From: Chloroflexota bacterium
Lineage (GTDB): Bacteria > Chloroflexota > Limnocylindria > Limnocylindrales > CSP1-4
Direction: 5' to 3'
DNA: 39,004 nucleotides
Assembly (NCBI GenBank): GCA_025351245.1
Contig: JANXWH010000096.1
Location: 1-39,004, forward strand
Under the pieces are notes generated by a model that was not told the DNA's origin, did no database searches, and saw nothing but the letters and a program-made list of their open reading frames with translations. The position numbers were made by a program, and so were the translations under genes. The stretch's first letter is position 1, and every line of letters begins with the position of its first letter. Below, piece after piece: positions 14,431 to 22,368 of this stretch.

Positions 14431-15716
14431 CGGCGAGCCGATGAGCGGCGCACCGGGAGTCGGAGGGTCGACTCGAGGGCGCGGCCCTTCCCGGGAGGGG
14501 CCACCACGGCGAGCCGGAGTGCCTCGTCGTGGAAGAGCCGGCAGGCGAGCGTGCGCACGTCAGCGACGGTCACGGCCTCGATCGCGGCGAGCGCCTCGTC
14601 GGGGGTTAGGACCCGATCGTGGAGCGCCTCCTGCGTCCCGACCCAGGAGGCCAGGTACCTGGTCTCGTCCAGGCGGACCTCCAGGCGGCCGGCAAGATAC
14701 GCCTTCACCTTGGCCATCTCATGGTCTGAGACGTCCTCGTCCCGAAGCCGGGCCAGCTCCGCGAGCACCGCCGCGATCGTCGGCCTGATCCGCCCCGGGT
14801 CCACGCCGGCATAGATGGAGAGCACGCCCGCGTCGCTGTAGGCGACGATCGAGCTGCCGACGTCGTAGGCAAGCCCCAACTCCTCGCGGACCTCCAGGAA
14901 GAGGCGGCTCGACATGCCGTCCCCCAGCACGGCGTTGAGGACGGAGAGCGTCCATTGGTCAGGATGGTCGCGTGCGAGCGCCGGGACGCCAAGCACGAGC
15001 TGCGCCTGGGTGGACGGCCGCGACGCGCGCAGCGTCCGCTCGCCGGCGGGGATCGCGGGCGCCGGCAGGTACCCCGGCGTGGGCCCGCCACCTGTTCCGA
15101 AGGCGCCCGCGGCGAGTGCGACGACCTGGTCGTGGGGAAGGTCGCCGGAGGCCGCGATGACGACGTTGGACGGCTGGTAGTGGGTCTGCCAGAACTCGTG
15201 GATTGCGGGCGCCGGGAGTGCCCGGACGCTGTCCTCCGACCCCGCGATCTCGCGCCCGAGCGGCGTGTCGTCGAAGATCGCGAGGTCGAAGAGGACGTTC
15301 ACGTGCTCCGCGGGGTCATCGAGGTACGAGCGGATCTCCTCGACGATGACATCCCGCTCGTTCTCGATCTCTGCCTCGTCGAGGTTCGGCCGGGCGACGA
15401 GCTCGCCCAGGACCTGCATCGCCGTCGCCGCGTGGCGCGTCGGGACCCGGACGTAGTAGACCGTCGACTCGCGGTCAGTCGATGCGTTGAACGTGCCGCC
15501 CAGGCCCTCCACGGCCTCCGAGAGGGCTCGCGTCGTCGGATACGCCCGCGTTCCCTTGAACGTCAGGTGCTCCATGAAATGGGCACAGCCGGCCTGCCCG
15601 GCCGCCTCGTGACGCGAGCCCGCCAGGACGTGCGCCTCCACGGTGAATGACCGGGCACCCGGCAGTCGCGCGGTGATGACGCGCGGCCCGGCAGGCAGCG
15701 CGGTTCGTTCGAACAT
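14427..15716 (-). CDS. M16 family zinc metallopeptidase
   Basis: A 429-residue processing-peptidase-like protein (M16B/PqqL/YmxG-type). The inverted zinc motif HFMEH (46-50, HxxEH) and downstream Glu in ERDVIVEEI (about 126) are intact, and GLAYDVGSS in the C-terminal half matches the substrate-binding region, so it should be active alone or as a homodimer. The ATG at 15716 gives the family N-terminus (MFERTALPAGPRVI); a longer frame to 15803 is unsupported. A TACCCT -10 box 7 nt upstream and no Shine-Dalgarno suggest a leaderless mRNA. It is the first gene of the M16-TPR-ndk unit and is divergent from the nucleoside transporter operon. Confidence 0.94.
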   Translation of the reverse strand: MFERTALPAGPRVITARLPGARSFTVEAHVLAGSRHEAAGQAGCAHFMEHLTFKGTRAYPTTRALSEAVEGLGGTFNASTDRESTVYYVRVPTRHAATAMQVLGELVARPNLDEAEIENERDVIVEEIRSYLDDPAEHVNVLFDLAIFDDTPLGREIAGSEDSVRALPAPAIHEFWQTHYQPSNVVIAASGDLPHDQVVALAAGAFGTGGGPTPGYLPAPAIPAGERTLRASRPSTQAQLVLGVPALARDHPDQWTLSVLNAVLGDGMSSRLFLEVREELGLAYDVGSSIVAYSDAGVLSIYAGVDPGRIRPTIAAVLAELARLRDEDVSDHEMAKVKAYLAGRLEVRLDETRYLASWVGTQEALHDRVLTPDEALAAIEAVTVADVRTLACRLFHDEALRLAVVAPPGKGRALESTLRLPVRRSSARR

Positions 15717-15723
15717 CGGGCGA

Positions 15724-15729
15724 AGGGTA
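15724..15729 (-). promoter_or_regulatory. -10 box of the M16 peptidase gene (leaderless arrangement)
   Basis: TACCCT on the minus strand, 7 nt before the ATG at 15716. No recognisable -35 and no Shine-Dalgarno. The same hexamer stands at the same place before the MFS gene at 38365. Confidence 0.5.
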
Positions 15730-15783
15730 CCGGAATGCGACCCTCCCCGACGCCGACGGCCCATCCGCCGGGTCGCGGGCGGG

Positions 15784-15789
15784 TATCCT
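15784..15789 (+). promoter_or_regulatory. Possible -10 box of the nucleoside transporter operon
   Basis: TATCCT, identical to the hppA -10, about 117 nt before the BMP gene. No -35 is visible. The leader would contain a hairpin with a CAGGGG/CCCCTG stem and end in a strong GGAGGAGAGG Shine-Dalgarno (15889-15898). Confidence 0.35.
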
Positions 15790-15905
15790 TGGCCCGCGCA
15801 CACACCCGGGGACGGGGCCAGCGCTGCGCGGCAGGGGCGTCCCCTGTCGCACGGGTCAACGGCCGCCCAGCGGGTCTGGTGATCGCACGGAGGAGAGGAC
15901 GAAGG

Positions 15906-17189
15906 ATGGCTAGCCGACTCCTGAAGCCGCTGTCGCTGCTCGCGGCAGGTGCGCTCATCGTCAGCGCCTGCTCATCGGGCGGCGCGAGCGCCAGCCCCGC
16001 GGGCCCGAGCGCGAGTGCGGCGGGCGGCGCCAGCGCCGCACCGGCAAGCGCTGCTGCCTGCGAGGCCGGCGCAGCAGCGGGGACCCAGATCCCGGATGTC
16101 GTCGCCGGCAAGTTCAACGTGGCTATGGTCCTCATCGGGCCGCACAACGACGGCGGCTGGAGCCAGGCCCATTACGAGGGCCTGGTCTACCTCTGCGAGA
16201 ACATGCCCGACTCGCACGTCGCCTATATCGAGAACGTGCCCGAGGGCACCGACTCTGAGCAGGTCTTCCGGAGCCTCTCGCGGAAGGGCTTCAACTTCAT
16301 CGTCGGCACCTCCTTCGGCTACATGGACCCCATGGAGACCGTGGCCAAGGAGTTCCCCAAGATCACGTACCTCCACCTGACGGGCTACAAGTCCAACGGC
16401 ACGAACTTCGGCAACTTCTTCGGCGCGATGGAGGACTTCAAGTACCTCGCCGGGATGCTCGCCGGGTCGCGCGCGAAGCTCGACGGCAACCCGAAGATCG
16501 GGTACATGGCCACGTTCCCGATCCCGGAGGAGATCCGGCTCGGCAACGCCATCATGCAGGGCGTCAAGAAGACCTGCCCCGAGTGCAAGATGGACGTCCG
16601 GTTCATCAACACCTGGCACGACCCGGTCAAGGAGAAGGAGGCCGCGGCGTCGCTCTTCGACGCCGGCGCGCAGGTGGTCTTCACCGGCGCGGATACCGGC
16701 GCCGTCGCCGACGTGGCCCAGGAGAAGGGCAAGTGGGGCGTCACCTACGACCACCCGGCGTCGTGCAAGGTGGACCGCTGCCTGACCGCGCCCTACTGGA
16801 TCTGGGGCCCGGAGTACGTCCGCATCGCCCAGCAGGTCAAGGCCGGCACGTACAAGGCTGGCTACGAGTACTTCGACGCCGACTCGAAGGCAATGGGGCT
16901 CCTCGGGTTCATGGACGGCGAGTCGCCGCGAACCGGCGTCAAGGATCTGCCGGCCGCCGACGTCCAGCTCGTCAAGGACACCCTTGCGAAGATGCTGAAG
17001 GGTGAGTTCACCCGCTTCGACGTCTTCGCCGGCCCGATCACGGACAACACCGGTAAGCAGGTCCTGGCGGCGGGCCAGAAGCTCAAGCAGTCCGACCTTG
17101 ACCAGTTCCCGCCCGGCGCACCCGGCAATGCGTGCACCGTCTGCATGAAGTGGTTCGCCCAGGGCATCAACGGCGAGCTGCCGAAGTAG
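15906..17189 (+). CDS. BMP-family nucleoside ABC transporter lipoprotein
   Basis: Extracellular solute-binding lipoprotein of the BMP/PnrA family, which captures purine nucleosides (some members bind other nucleobase-like ligands). The 427-residue precursor has a lipobox IVSAC with Cys22 as lipidation site, then a low-complexity Ala/Ser/Gly linker (23-60). The fold begins FNVAMVLIGPHNDGGWSQAHYEG, and WIWGPEY is the typical ligand-site segment. Extra cysteine pairs (CPEC, CKVDRC, CTVC) probably form disulfides. It starts at ATG 15906 with a strong Shine-Dalgarno, unlike the leaderless genes around it, in line with high expression. It heads the transporter operon and is separated from the ATPase gene by a hairpin. 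Confidence 0.94.
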   Translation: MASRLLKPLSLLAAGALIVSACSSGGASASPAGPSASAAGGASAAPASAAACEAGAAAGTQIPDVVAGKFNVAMVLIGPHNDGGWSQAHYEGLVYLCENMPDSHVAYIENVPEGTDSEQVFRSLSRKGFNFIVGTSFGYMDPMETVAKEFPKITYLHLTGYKSNGTNFGNFFGAMEDFKYLAGMLAGSRAKLDGNPKIGYMATFPIPEEIRLGNAIMQGVKKTCPECKMDVRFINTWHDPVKEKEAAASLFDAGAQVVFTGADTGAVADVAQEKGKWGVTYDHPASCKVDRCLTAPYWIWGPEYVRIAQQVKAGTYKAGYEYFDADSKAMGLLGFMDGESPRTGVKDLPAADVQLVKDTLAKMLKGEFTRFDVFAGPITDNTGKQVLAAGQKLKQSDLDQFPPGAPGNACTVCMKWFAQGINGELPK

Positions 17190-17201
17190 CAGCCTGAGAT
17201 C

Positions 17202-17240
17202 GAGGCCCGCGACGACCCGCTCGTCGCGGGCCTCTTCGTT
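17202..17240 (+). terminator. Hairpin between binding-protein and ATPase genes
   Basis: GAGGCCCGCGACGA (17202-17215) and its exact complement (17221-17234) form a 14-bp stem with a 5-nt loop, followed by TTCGTT. It lies 12 nt after the lipoprotein stop. The T-run is poor for a full terminator, so partial termination or 3'-end protection giving excess binding-protein mRNA is likely. Confidence 0.75.
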
Positions 17241-17262
17241 CCACGGAGCCCAACGGCATCGC

Positions 17263-18840
17263 ATGACCCCCGAACCGGTCGTCCCCGACCCGCCGCTCGC
17301 GGTCGAGATGCGCGGAATCGTCAGGCGCTTCCCCGGCGTCGTCGCCAACGACGGGGTGGACTTCGACCTGCGCGTCGGCGAGGTCCACGCCCTGCTCGGC
17401 GAGAACGGGGCCGGCAAGAGCACGCTCATGAACGTGCTCGACGGGCTCTACCGGCCGGACGCCGGCGAGATCCTCGTGTTCGGCAGGCCGGTGGAGTTCC
17501 GCTCGCCGCGCGACGCGATCGCGGCGGGGCTGGGCATGGTCCACCAGCATTTCGCGCTCGTGCCCACCCAGACCGTGACCGAGAACGTCCTCCTCGGCCT
17601 TCCACGGCCGCGCTTCCGCCTGGATGCACGGCGCTACGACGACGAGGTCGCCGACCTGGCGCGTAGCCACGGCCTCGCCGTCGACCCCCGGGCGCGTGTC
17701 TGGCAGCTCTCGGTTGGCGAGCAGCAGCGGGTCGAGATTCTCAAGATGCTCTACCGCGGCGCCCGGATCCTCATCCTCGACGAGCCGACGGCGGTCCTCG
17801 CGCCCCAGGAGGCGGCCGACCTGTTCCGCACGCTGCGGTCGATGGTCGCCGGCGGCGCCTCGGTCGTCTTCATCAGCCACAAGCTGGCCGAGGTGGCCCA
17901 GATCGCCGACCGTGTCACGGTGATGCGGCGCGGGAAGGTCACCGCGGCCGGCATCCCCACCGCCGAGACGACGACGGCCGGCCTGGCGCGCCTGATGGTG
18001 GGCCGCGAGATCTTCGAGACGATCGAGCGTGCGCCGTTCGCCCCGGGACCGGTCGTGCTCGCGATGCGCGACGTCGAGGCGGAAAGCGACCGCGAGCTCC
18101 CGGCGCTGCGAGGAATCTCGCTTGACGTCCGATCCGGCGAGATCCTCGGCGTCGCCGGGGTCGCGGGCAACGGCCAGTCGGAGCTGGCCCAGGTCCTGAC
18201 GGGCCTGCGCCGCTGCTCGGCCGGCTCGATCACCGTCGACGCCGTCGAGGTGGGTAACAAGACGCCCCGCGACACGATCGTCCAGCACGTCGCCCACGTG
18301 CCGGAGGACCGGACCGGCGTGGGCACGGCGCCGAACCTCTCGGTCGCCGACAACCTGATCATGAAGAGCTACCGCGAAGCCCCGGTCGCCCGACGCTGGT
18401 CGATCGACACGGGAGCAGTGCGCCGCTTCGCGAACCGGCTCCGCGAGACGTATGCGATCGCCGCGCCGTCGGTCGATACGGAGGCCCGCCTGCTGTCCGG
18501 CGGCAACCTCCAGCGCCTGATCCTCGCCCGCGAGATCGCGTCGGCGCCGCGCCTGATGGTGGCGGTCCAGCCGACGCGCGGCCTCGACGTCGGCGCCATC
18601 GCGACCGTCCATCGCCTCCTCCTCGACCAGCGCCAGGCCGGGTCGGCCACGATTCTCATCAGCGAGGATCTCGACGAGATCCTGGCCCTTGCCGACCGCG
18701 TGGCGGTGATCTACGAGGGCCGCCTGGTCGGGCTCTACGACGCCGCCGAGGCGGATATCGGGGAGATCGGCCTGCGCATGACCGGGGGCATGACGCCGGC
18801 GGTGGCAGAGCCCGGCGCCCCGCCGGTGAGCGTCGCGTGA
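17263..18840 (+). CDS. Nucleoside ABC transporter, double ATPase subunit
   Basis: A 525-residue protein with two fused ATP-binding domains of the sugar/nucleoside (CUT2-like, NupO/YufO) class, energising uptake. Domain 1 has Walker A GENGAGKST (46-54), Q-loop MVHQHFALV, a signature-like LSVGEQQRVEI and Walker B ILILDEPT. Domain 2 has a degenerate Walker A, GVAGNGQSE, lacking the Lys, but an intact signature LSGGNLQR, as is common for this class. ATG 17263 follows the hairpin by about 20 nt, and the Shine-Dalgarno is weak. Its stop overlaps the permease start (GTGA). Confidence 0.95.
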   Translation: MTPEPVVPDPPLAVEMRGIVRRFPGVVANDGVDFDLRVGEVHALLGENGAGKSTLMNVLDGLYRPDAGEILVFGRPVEFRSPRDAIAAGLGMVHQHFALVPTQTVTENVLLGLPRPRFRLDARRYDDEVADLARSHGLAVDPRARVWQLSVGEQQRVEILKMLYRGARILILDEPTAVLAPQEAADLFRTLRSMVAGGASVVFISHKLAEVAQIADRVTVMRRGKVTAAGIPTAETTTAGLARLMVGREIFETIERAPFAPGPVVLAMRDVEAESDRELPALRGISLDVRSGEILGVAGVAGNGQSELAQVLTGLRRCSAGSITVDAVEVGNKTPRDTIVQHVAHVPEDRTGVGTAPNLSVADNLIMKSYREAPVARRWSIDTGAVRRFANRLRETYAIAAPSVDTEARLLSGGNLQRLILAREIASAPRLMVAVQPTRGLDVGAIATVHRLLLDQRQAGSATILISEDLDEILALADRVAVIYEGRLVGLYDAAEADIGEIGLRMTGGMTPAVAEPGAPPVSVA

Positions 18841-19970
18841 CCACGCAGGCGCCTGCCCGCGGGCCCGGCCGCGCGGGCAGCCTCCTGCCCTGGGCCATCC
18901 GCCTCGAGCGGCGCCTGGAGGTCCCGCGGTGGCTGCCCGTGGTGACAACCATCGGCGCCGTCATGGTGGCGCTCGCCATCAGCGGGATCGTCCTGTGGGT
19001 CGCGGGCGGCGACCCGATCCCGACCTTCATCCACATCGTGCGCTCGTCGTTCGGGAGCCTCGGGGTCCTCTCCGACACGCTTGTCAAGGCGACGCCGCTC
19101 ATCCTCACCGGGCTCGCCTGCGCGCTCGCCTTCCGAATGCGCCTGTGGAACATCGGGGCCGAGGGCCAGTTCCTCATGGGCGCGTGGGGCGCTTCGGCCG
19201 TGGTGCTCATTCCCATCGTGCCGGCGGGCACGCCGTCGATCGTGACGATCCCCCTGATGATGGCTGCGGGGATGATCGTCGGTGGCGCGTACGGGGCGAT
19301 CCCTGGCATCCTCAAGGCCTACCGCGGGGTCAACGAGATCATCGTCACCCTGATGCTGAACTACGTCGCGGCCCTCTGGATCTCGTACTGGGTCTTTGGG
19401 CCGTGGAGCGAGGGGGGCTTCCAGCTCACCGCGCAGTTCCCGCACGAAGCCTGGCTGCCGCGCCTCTCCGACTACGCGGACGTGGTGCCTGCCTTCTCCG
19501 GGCTGACCGTCCACCTTGGGCTCGTCTTCGGCCTCGTGGCGGCGGTCCTCGTGCGCTTCCTCCTGTCCCGCAGCCGCCGGGGGTACGAGATCCGGCTCAT
19601 CGGCGACAGCCCGCGGGCCGCCCGCTACGCCGGGATCAACGTCGCCCGTAACACCGTCATCGTCTTCGCCATCTCGGGTGCCCTGGCCGGCCTCGCGGGG
19701 ATGAGCGAGGTCTCCGGCGTGGTCCACCGCCTCCAGCAGGCCATCTCGCCCGGCTACGGCTTCACGGCCATCATCGTGGCCTATATTGCGAAGCTCCACC
19801 CGTATGGCGTCATCGTCGCCGCGATCGCGTTCGGGGCCCTGATCCTGGCCGGCCGCGAGATCCAGCCGTCCGGCATCCCGGCCATGATCCAGGGGATCAT
19901 CCTGTTCTCGCTCATCGCAAGCGAGGTCGCCCTGCGCTACCGCGTCCGGCTCGAACGGCGGGGCGCCTGA
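18837..19970 (+). CDS. Nucleoside ABC transporter permease 1
   Basis: A 377-residue inner-membrane permease (NupP/YufP-like, BPD_transp_2 family) with a cytoplasmic Arg-rich N-terminus and about 8-9 helices. Family landmarks: ALAFRMRLWNIGAEGQFLMGAWGA, YRGVNEIIVTLMLNYVA and the EAA-like cytoplasmic loop GYEIRLIGDSPRAARYAGI that docks on the ATPase. It starts at GTG overlapping the ATPase stop and ends with a one-base TGATG overlap with permease 2. It pairs with that gene to form the heterodimeric channel. Confidence 0.94.
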   Translation: MTTQAPARGPGRAGSLLPWAIRLERRLEVPRWLPVVTTIGAVMVALAISGIVLWVAGGDPIPTFIHIVRSSFGSLGVLSDTLVKATPLILTGLACALAFRMRLWNIGAEGQFLMGAWGASAVVLIPIVPAGTPSIVTIPLMMAAGMIVGGAYGAIPGILKAYRGVNEIIVTLMLNYVAALWISYWVFGPWSEGGFQLTAQFPHEAWLPRLSDYADVVPAFSGLTVHLGLVFGLVAAVLVRFLLSRSRRGYEIRLIGDSPRAARYAGINVARNTVIVFAISGALAGLAGMSEVSGVVHRLQQAISPGYGFTAIIVAYIAKLHPYGVIVAAIAFGALILAGREIQPSGIPAMIQGIILFSLIASEVALRYRVRLERRGA

Positions 19971-20938
19971 TGGACCCCACGATCATCCTCGCCGCCGGCG
20001 TGGCATCAGGGACCGTCCTCCTGTTCGCGTCCGTCGGGGAGATCTTCGCCGAGCGCGCCGGGGTCCTGAACCTGGGCATCGAGGGCATGATGCTCATCGG
20101 CGCGGTCGTCGCCTTCGGGACGGCGGTGGCGACTGGCAATCCGTGGCTCGGACTGGTCCTGGGCACCCTGGCCGGGGGGCTCCTGTCCGTCCTCCATGCC
20201 ATCATCACCATCAGCTTCCAGGCGGAGCAGGTGGTCTCTGGGCTGGCGTTGACGTTCCTGGGCACGGGCCTGGCGCGCGTCCTCGGCGAAAACCTCTCCA
20301 AGGCCGGGGCGATCGCGCTGCTGCCCACGGTCACCGTGCCGGGCCTCTCCTCGGTGCCGGTGATCGGCCCCGTCCTGTTCACCCAGCAGAGCGTGATGGT
20401 CTACGTCGGCTTCGCGGTCGTGCCCATCGCGTGGTACTGGATCGGCCGCACGCGGCCCGGGCTGCACCTGCGGGCGGTCGGCGAGAGTCCGGCCGCCGCC
20501 GACACCCTGGGCGTGGACGTCTACCGCCTGCGGTACGCCTACGTGATCATCGGGGGCCTCTTCGCGGGCCTCGCCGGCGCGACGATCACGCTTGCGGTCT
20601 CGCCCGGGTGGTTCGGCGACCTGACGACCAGCGGCCAGGGCTGGATCGCGGTCGCGCTCGTGATCTTCGCCCAGTGGAGCCCCGTCCGGGCGGCCGTCGG
20701 TGCCTACCTCTTCGCCGCGATCCGGCGGATGCTGATCGACATCCAGGGCCCCCAGGACCTCTTCGGTGTCCCGAACCCCTTCTTCCACGACCACTCCCTG
20801 ACGTTCTTTTTGGAGATGGTCCCCTACGTCCTCATCATCGCCGTGCTCGTGGCGGTGTCGGGCGAGGCGATCCGCAAGCGGATCGGGGCGCCGACTGCGC
20901 TCGGCATCCCGTACGTGCGGGGCGAGCGCGGCCACTGA
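19970..20938 (+). CDS. Nucleoside ABC transporter permease 2
   Basis: A 322-residue permease (NupQ/YufQ-like). The sequence AERAGVLNLGIEGMMLIGAV is the hallmark of this subunit; PGLHLRAVGESPAAADTLGVDVYRLRY is the ATPase-docking loop, and GQGWIAVALVIFAQWSPV a conserved late helix. It starts with a TGATG overlap with permease 1. It is the last gene of the transporter; the next gene converges with only 19 bp between stops and no obvious terminator. Confidence 0.95.
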   Translation: MDPTIILAAGVASGTVLLFASVGEIFAERAGVLNLGIEGMMLIGAVVAFGTAVATGNPWLGLVLGTLAGGLLSVLHAIITISFQAEQVVSGLALTFLGTGLARVLGENLSKAGAIALLPTVTVPGLSSVPVIGPVLFTQQSVMVYVGFAVVPIAWYWIGRTRPGLHLRAVGESPAAADTLGVDVYRLRYAYVIIGGLFAGLAGATITLAVSPGWFGDLTTSGQGWIAVALVIFAQWSPVRAAVGAYLFAAIRRMLIDIQGPQDLFGVPNPFFHDHSLTFFLEMVPYVLIIAVLVAVSGEAIRKRIGAPTALGIPYVRGERGH

Positions 20939-20957
20939 GCCGCCGCCGGGCGTGCCG

Positions 20958-21389
20958 TCAGGCCTCTTCGTCCTCCGGGGACGCGAGCAGCTCCATCTGG
21001 ACGAACCCGCTGGTATCGAACGCGAGCTGACCCGGCGCCTGGGCCCCGGGACCGCGCTCGTCGAGCGGCGCGTATTCGAGGACGACCCGTTCGTCGCCCT
21101 CGACCAGCGTGTAGACGATGAGCCGGTCCGGCCGTGTCTCGAAGTCCAGGTGCTCGAACGAATCGACGTTCAGGCAGATCGAGACCGGCGTGAAGTAGCT
21201 CGACGTCTCCGGCTCGTCGATCACGACCCGCTCCACCCATCCGGTCCCCGACGCGACCAGGTCCCGGCCACGGAAGTAGCGATACGAGACGGTCTGCTTG
21301 ACGAGCGGGCGGAGCAGGTTGTGGATGTCCGTCCGCGACGCGACGATGCCGCTGTTCACGTAGAACTTCGCGGGGGTCGGACGCGCCAT
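20958..21389 (-). CDS. Conserved-looking hypothetical protein
   Basis: A 143-residue soluble, mostly beta-strand acidic protein that I do not recognise. It begins MARPTPAKFYVNSGIVASRTDIHNLL and contains charged strands such as LIVYTLVEGDERVVLEY; the tail ends with an acidic patch (SPEDEEA). There is no signal peptide or membrane helix. The start is well supported: AGGAG lies 7 nt before ATG 21389. It is divergent from coaX, with a palindrome cluster (21496-21518) between, and convergent with the transporter operon. Confidence 0.8.
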   Translation of the reverse strand: MARPTPAKFYVNSGIVASRTDIHNLLRPLVKQTVSYRYFRGRDLVASGTGWVERVVIDEPETSSYFTPVSICLNVDSFEHLDFETRPDRLIVYTLVEGDERVVLEYAPLDERGPGAQAPGQLAFDTSGFVQMELLASPEDEEA

Positions 21390-21495
21390 CGAGCATCTCC
21401 TGCCGTTCCGCCGCCTGCTGAGCGGGGCGGGGACCGGCCGATGGTAGCGCAGCGCGCGGCGCCGGATGCGACTCGACGAGTTGCGATTCGGAATC

Positions 21496-21518
21496 GTCCC
21501 ACGGGACTGTCCCGGGAC
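21496..21518. promoter_or_regulatory. Alternating GTCCC/GGGAC palindrome cluster
   Basis: GTCCC-AC-GGGAC-T-GTCCC-GGGAC makes three nested dyads: GTCCCACGGGAC (21496-21507), CGGGACTGTCCCG (21502-21514) and GTCCCGGGAC (21509-21518). It lies between the divergent hypothetical gene and coaX, 38-60 bp upstream of the coaX -10 box, a plausible position for a regulator site. No regulator is known. Confidence 0.5.
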
Positions 21519-21555
21519 GGCGACCCGGGCGCACCCGCCGGCGACCGGCCGGGCC

Positions 21556-21561
21556 TATCAT
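21556..21561 (+). promoter_or_regulatory. -10 box of coaX (leaderless arrangement)
   Basis: TATCAT, identical to the greA -10, with 6 nt before the ATG at 21568. No -35 match and no Shine-Dalgarno. Confidence 0.6.
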
Positions 21562-21567
21562 CGCCAC

Positions 21568-22368
21568 ATGCTCCTCGTGATCGATGCCGGCAATTCCCAC
21601 GTCTCCGTCGGCCTGGCCCGCGATGGCGCCCTGATCGCCTCGCGGCGCGCGGCGAGCCGTGCCAGCGCGACCCCGGACGAGCTCGAGGTCCTGCTCGAGG
21701 GCCTGCTCCGGCTTGATGGCCAGGGCCTCGCGGGGGTGGCGGCCGTCGCGATCGCGAGCACCGTCCCCGCGCTGACGGATGCCTTCGAGGCGATCGCGGC
21801 ACGACGCGAGATCCCGTGCGCGGTCGCGGCGGCGGGCACGATCCCGATGGCCGTCCACGTCGACCGGCCGGGCGACGTGGGCCCGGACCGGCTCGTCAAC
21901 GCGTATGCCGCCGCCCACCTCCTTGGCACGCCCGTGATCGTCGTCGACTGCGGGACCGCCACCACGTTCGATGCGGTCGATTCGCAGGGCGCGTTCGTCG
22001 GCGGCGCGATCGCGCCGGGCCTCCAGCTGGGCCTGGAAGCCCTGGCCGCGCGGACCGCGCGGCTGCCGCTCGTCGAGCTTCGCCTTCCGGACGGCATGAT
22101 CGGGCGCGACACCGCCTCCGCCATTCGGGTCGGCACCGTGCTCGGGCACCGGACGATGATCGAGGGCGTTCTCGGCCGCATCCGTCGCGAGCTGGCGGCG
22201 GGCGCGGGGATCGCCCCACACGACGTCCGGACCATCCTCACGGGCGGCCTGAGCGCGCTCCCCTGGGCGCGCACCATCGAGGGCCTGGACGGGATCGATC
22301 CGGACCTGACGCTCAAGGGACTGATCCACTTCCATCGTTCGGTGACCGGGGACGAGGCGCAGGCGTGA
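21568..22368 (+). CDS. coaX: Type III pantothenate kinase
   Basis: Phosphorylates pantothenate in the first committed step of coenzyme A synthesis; type III enzymes are insensitive to CoA feedback and use a monovalent cation. The 266-residue ASKHA-fold protein has the phosphate-1 motif LLVIDAGNSHVSVGLA (2-17), the GPDRLVNAYAA motif and the VIVVDCGTATTFDAV phosphate-2 motif with GGAIAPG. The ATG at 21568 directly precedes the first motif, and a TATCAT -10 box 6 nt upstream suggests a leaderless mRNA. Its stop overlaps the coaBC start (GTGA), putting consecutive CoA steps under one promoter. Confidence 0.96.
   Translation: MLLVIDAGNSHVSVGLARDGALIASRRAASRASATPDELEVLLEGLLRLDGQGLAGVAAVAIASTVPALTDAFEAIAARREIPCAVAAAGTIPMAVHVDRPGDVGPDRLVNAYAAAHLLGTPVIVVDCGTATTFDAVDSQGAFVGGAIAPGLQLGLEALAARTARLPLVELRLPDGMIGRDTASAIRVGTVLGHRTMIEGVLGRIRRELAAGAGIAPHDVRTILTGGLSALPWARTIEGLDGIDPDLTLKGLIHFHRSVTGDEAQA

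Noticed and set aside
15790-15905. Purine riboswitch before the nucleoside transporter
   Set aside because: The leader lacks the conserved AU-rich core of purine riboswitches; only a simple GC hairpin is seen.
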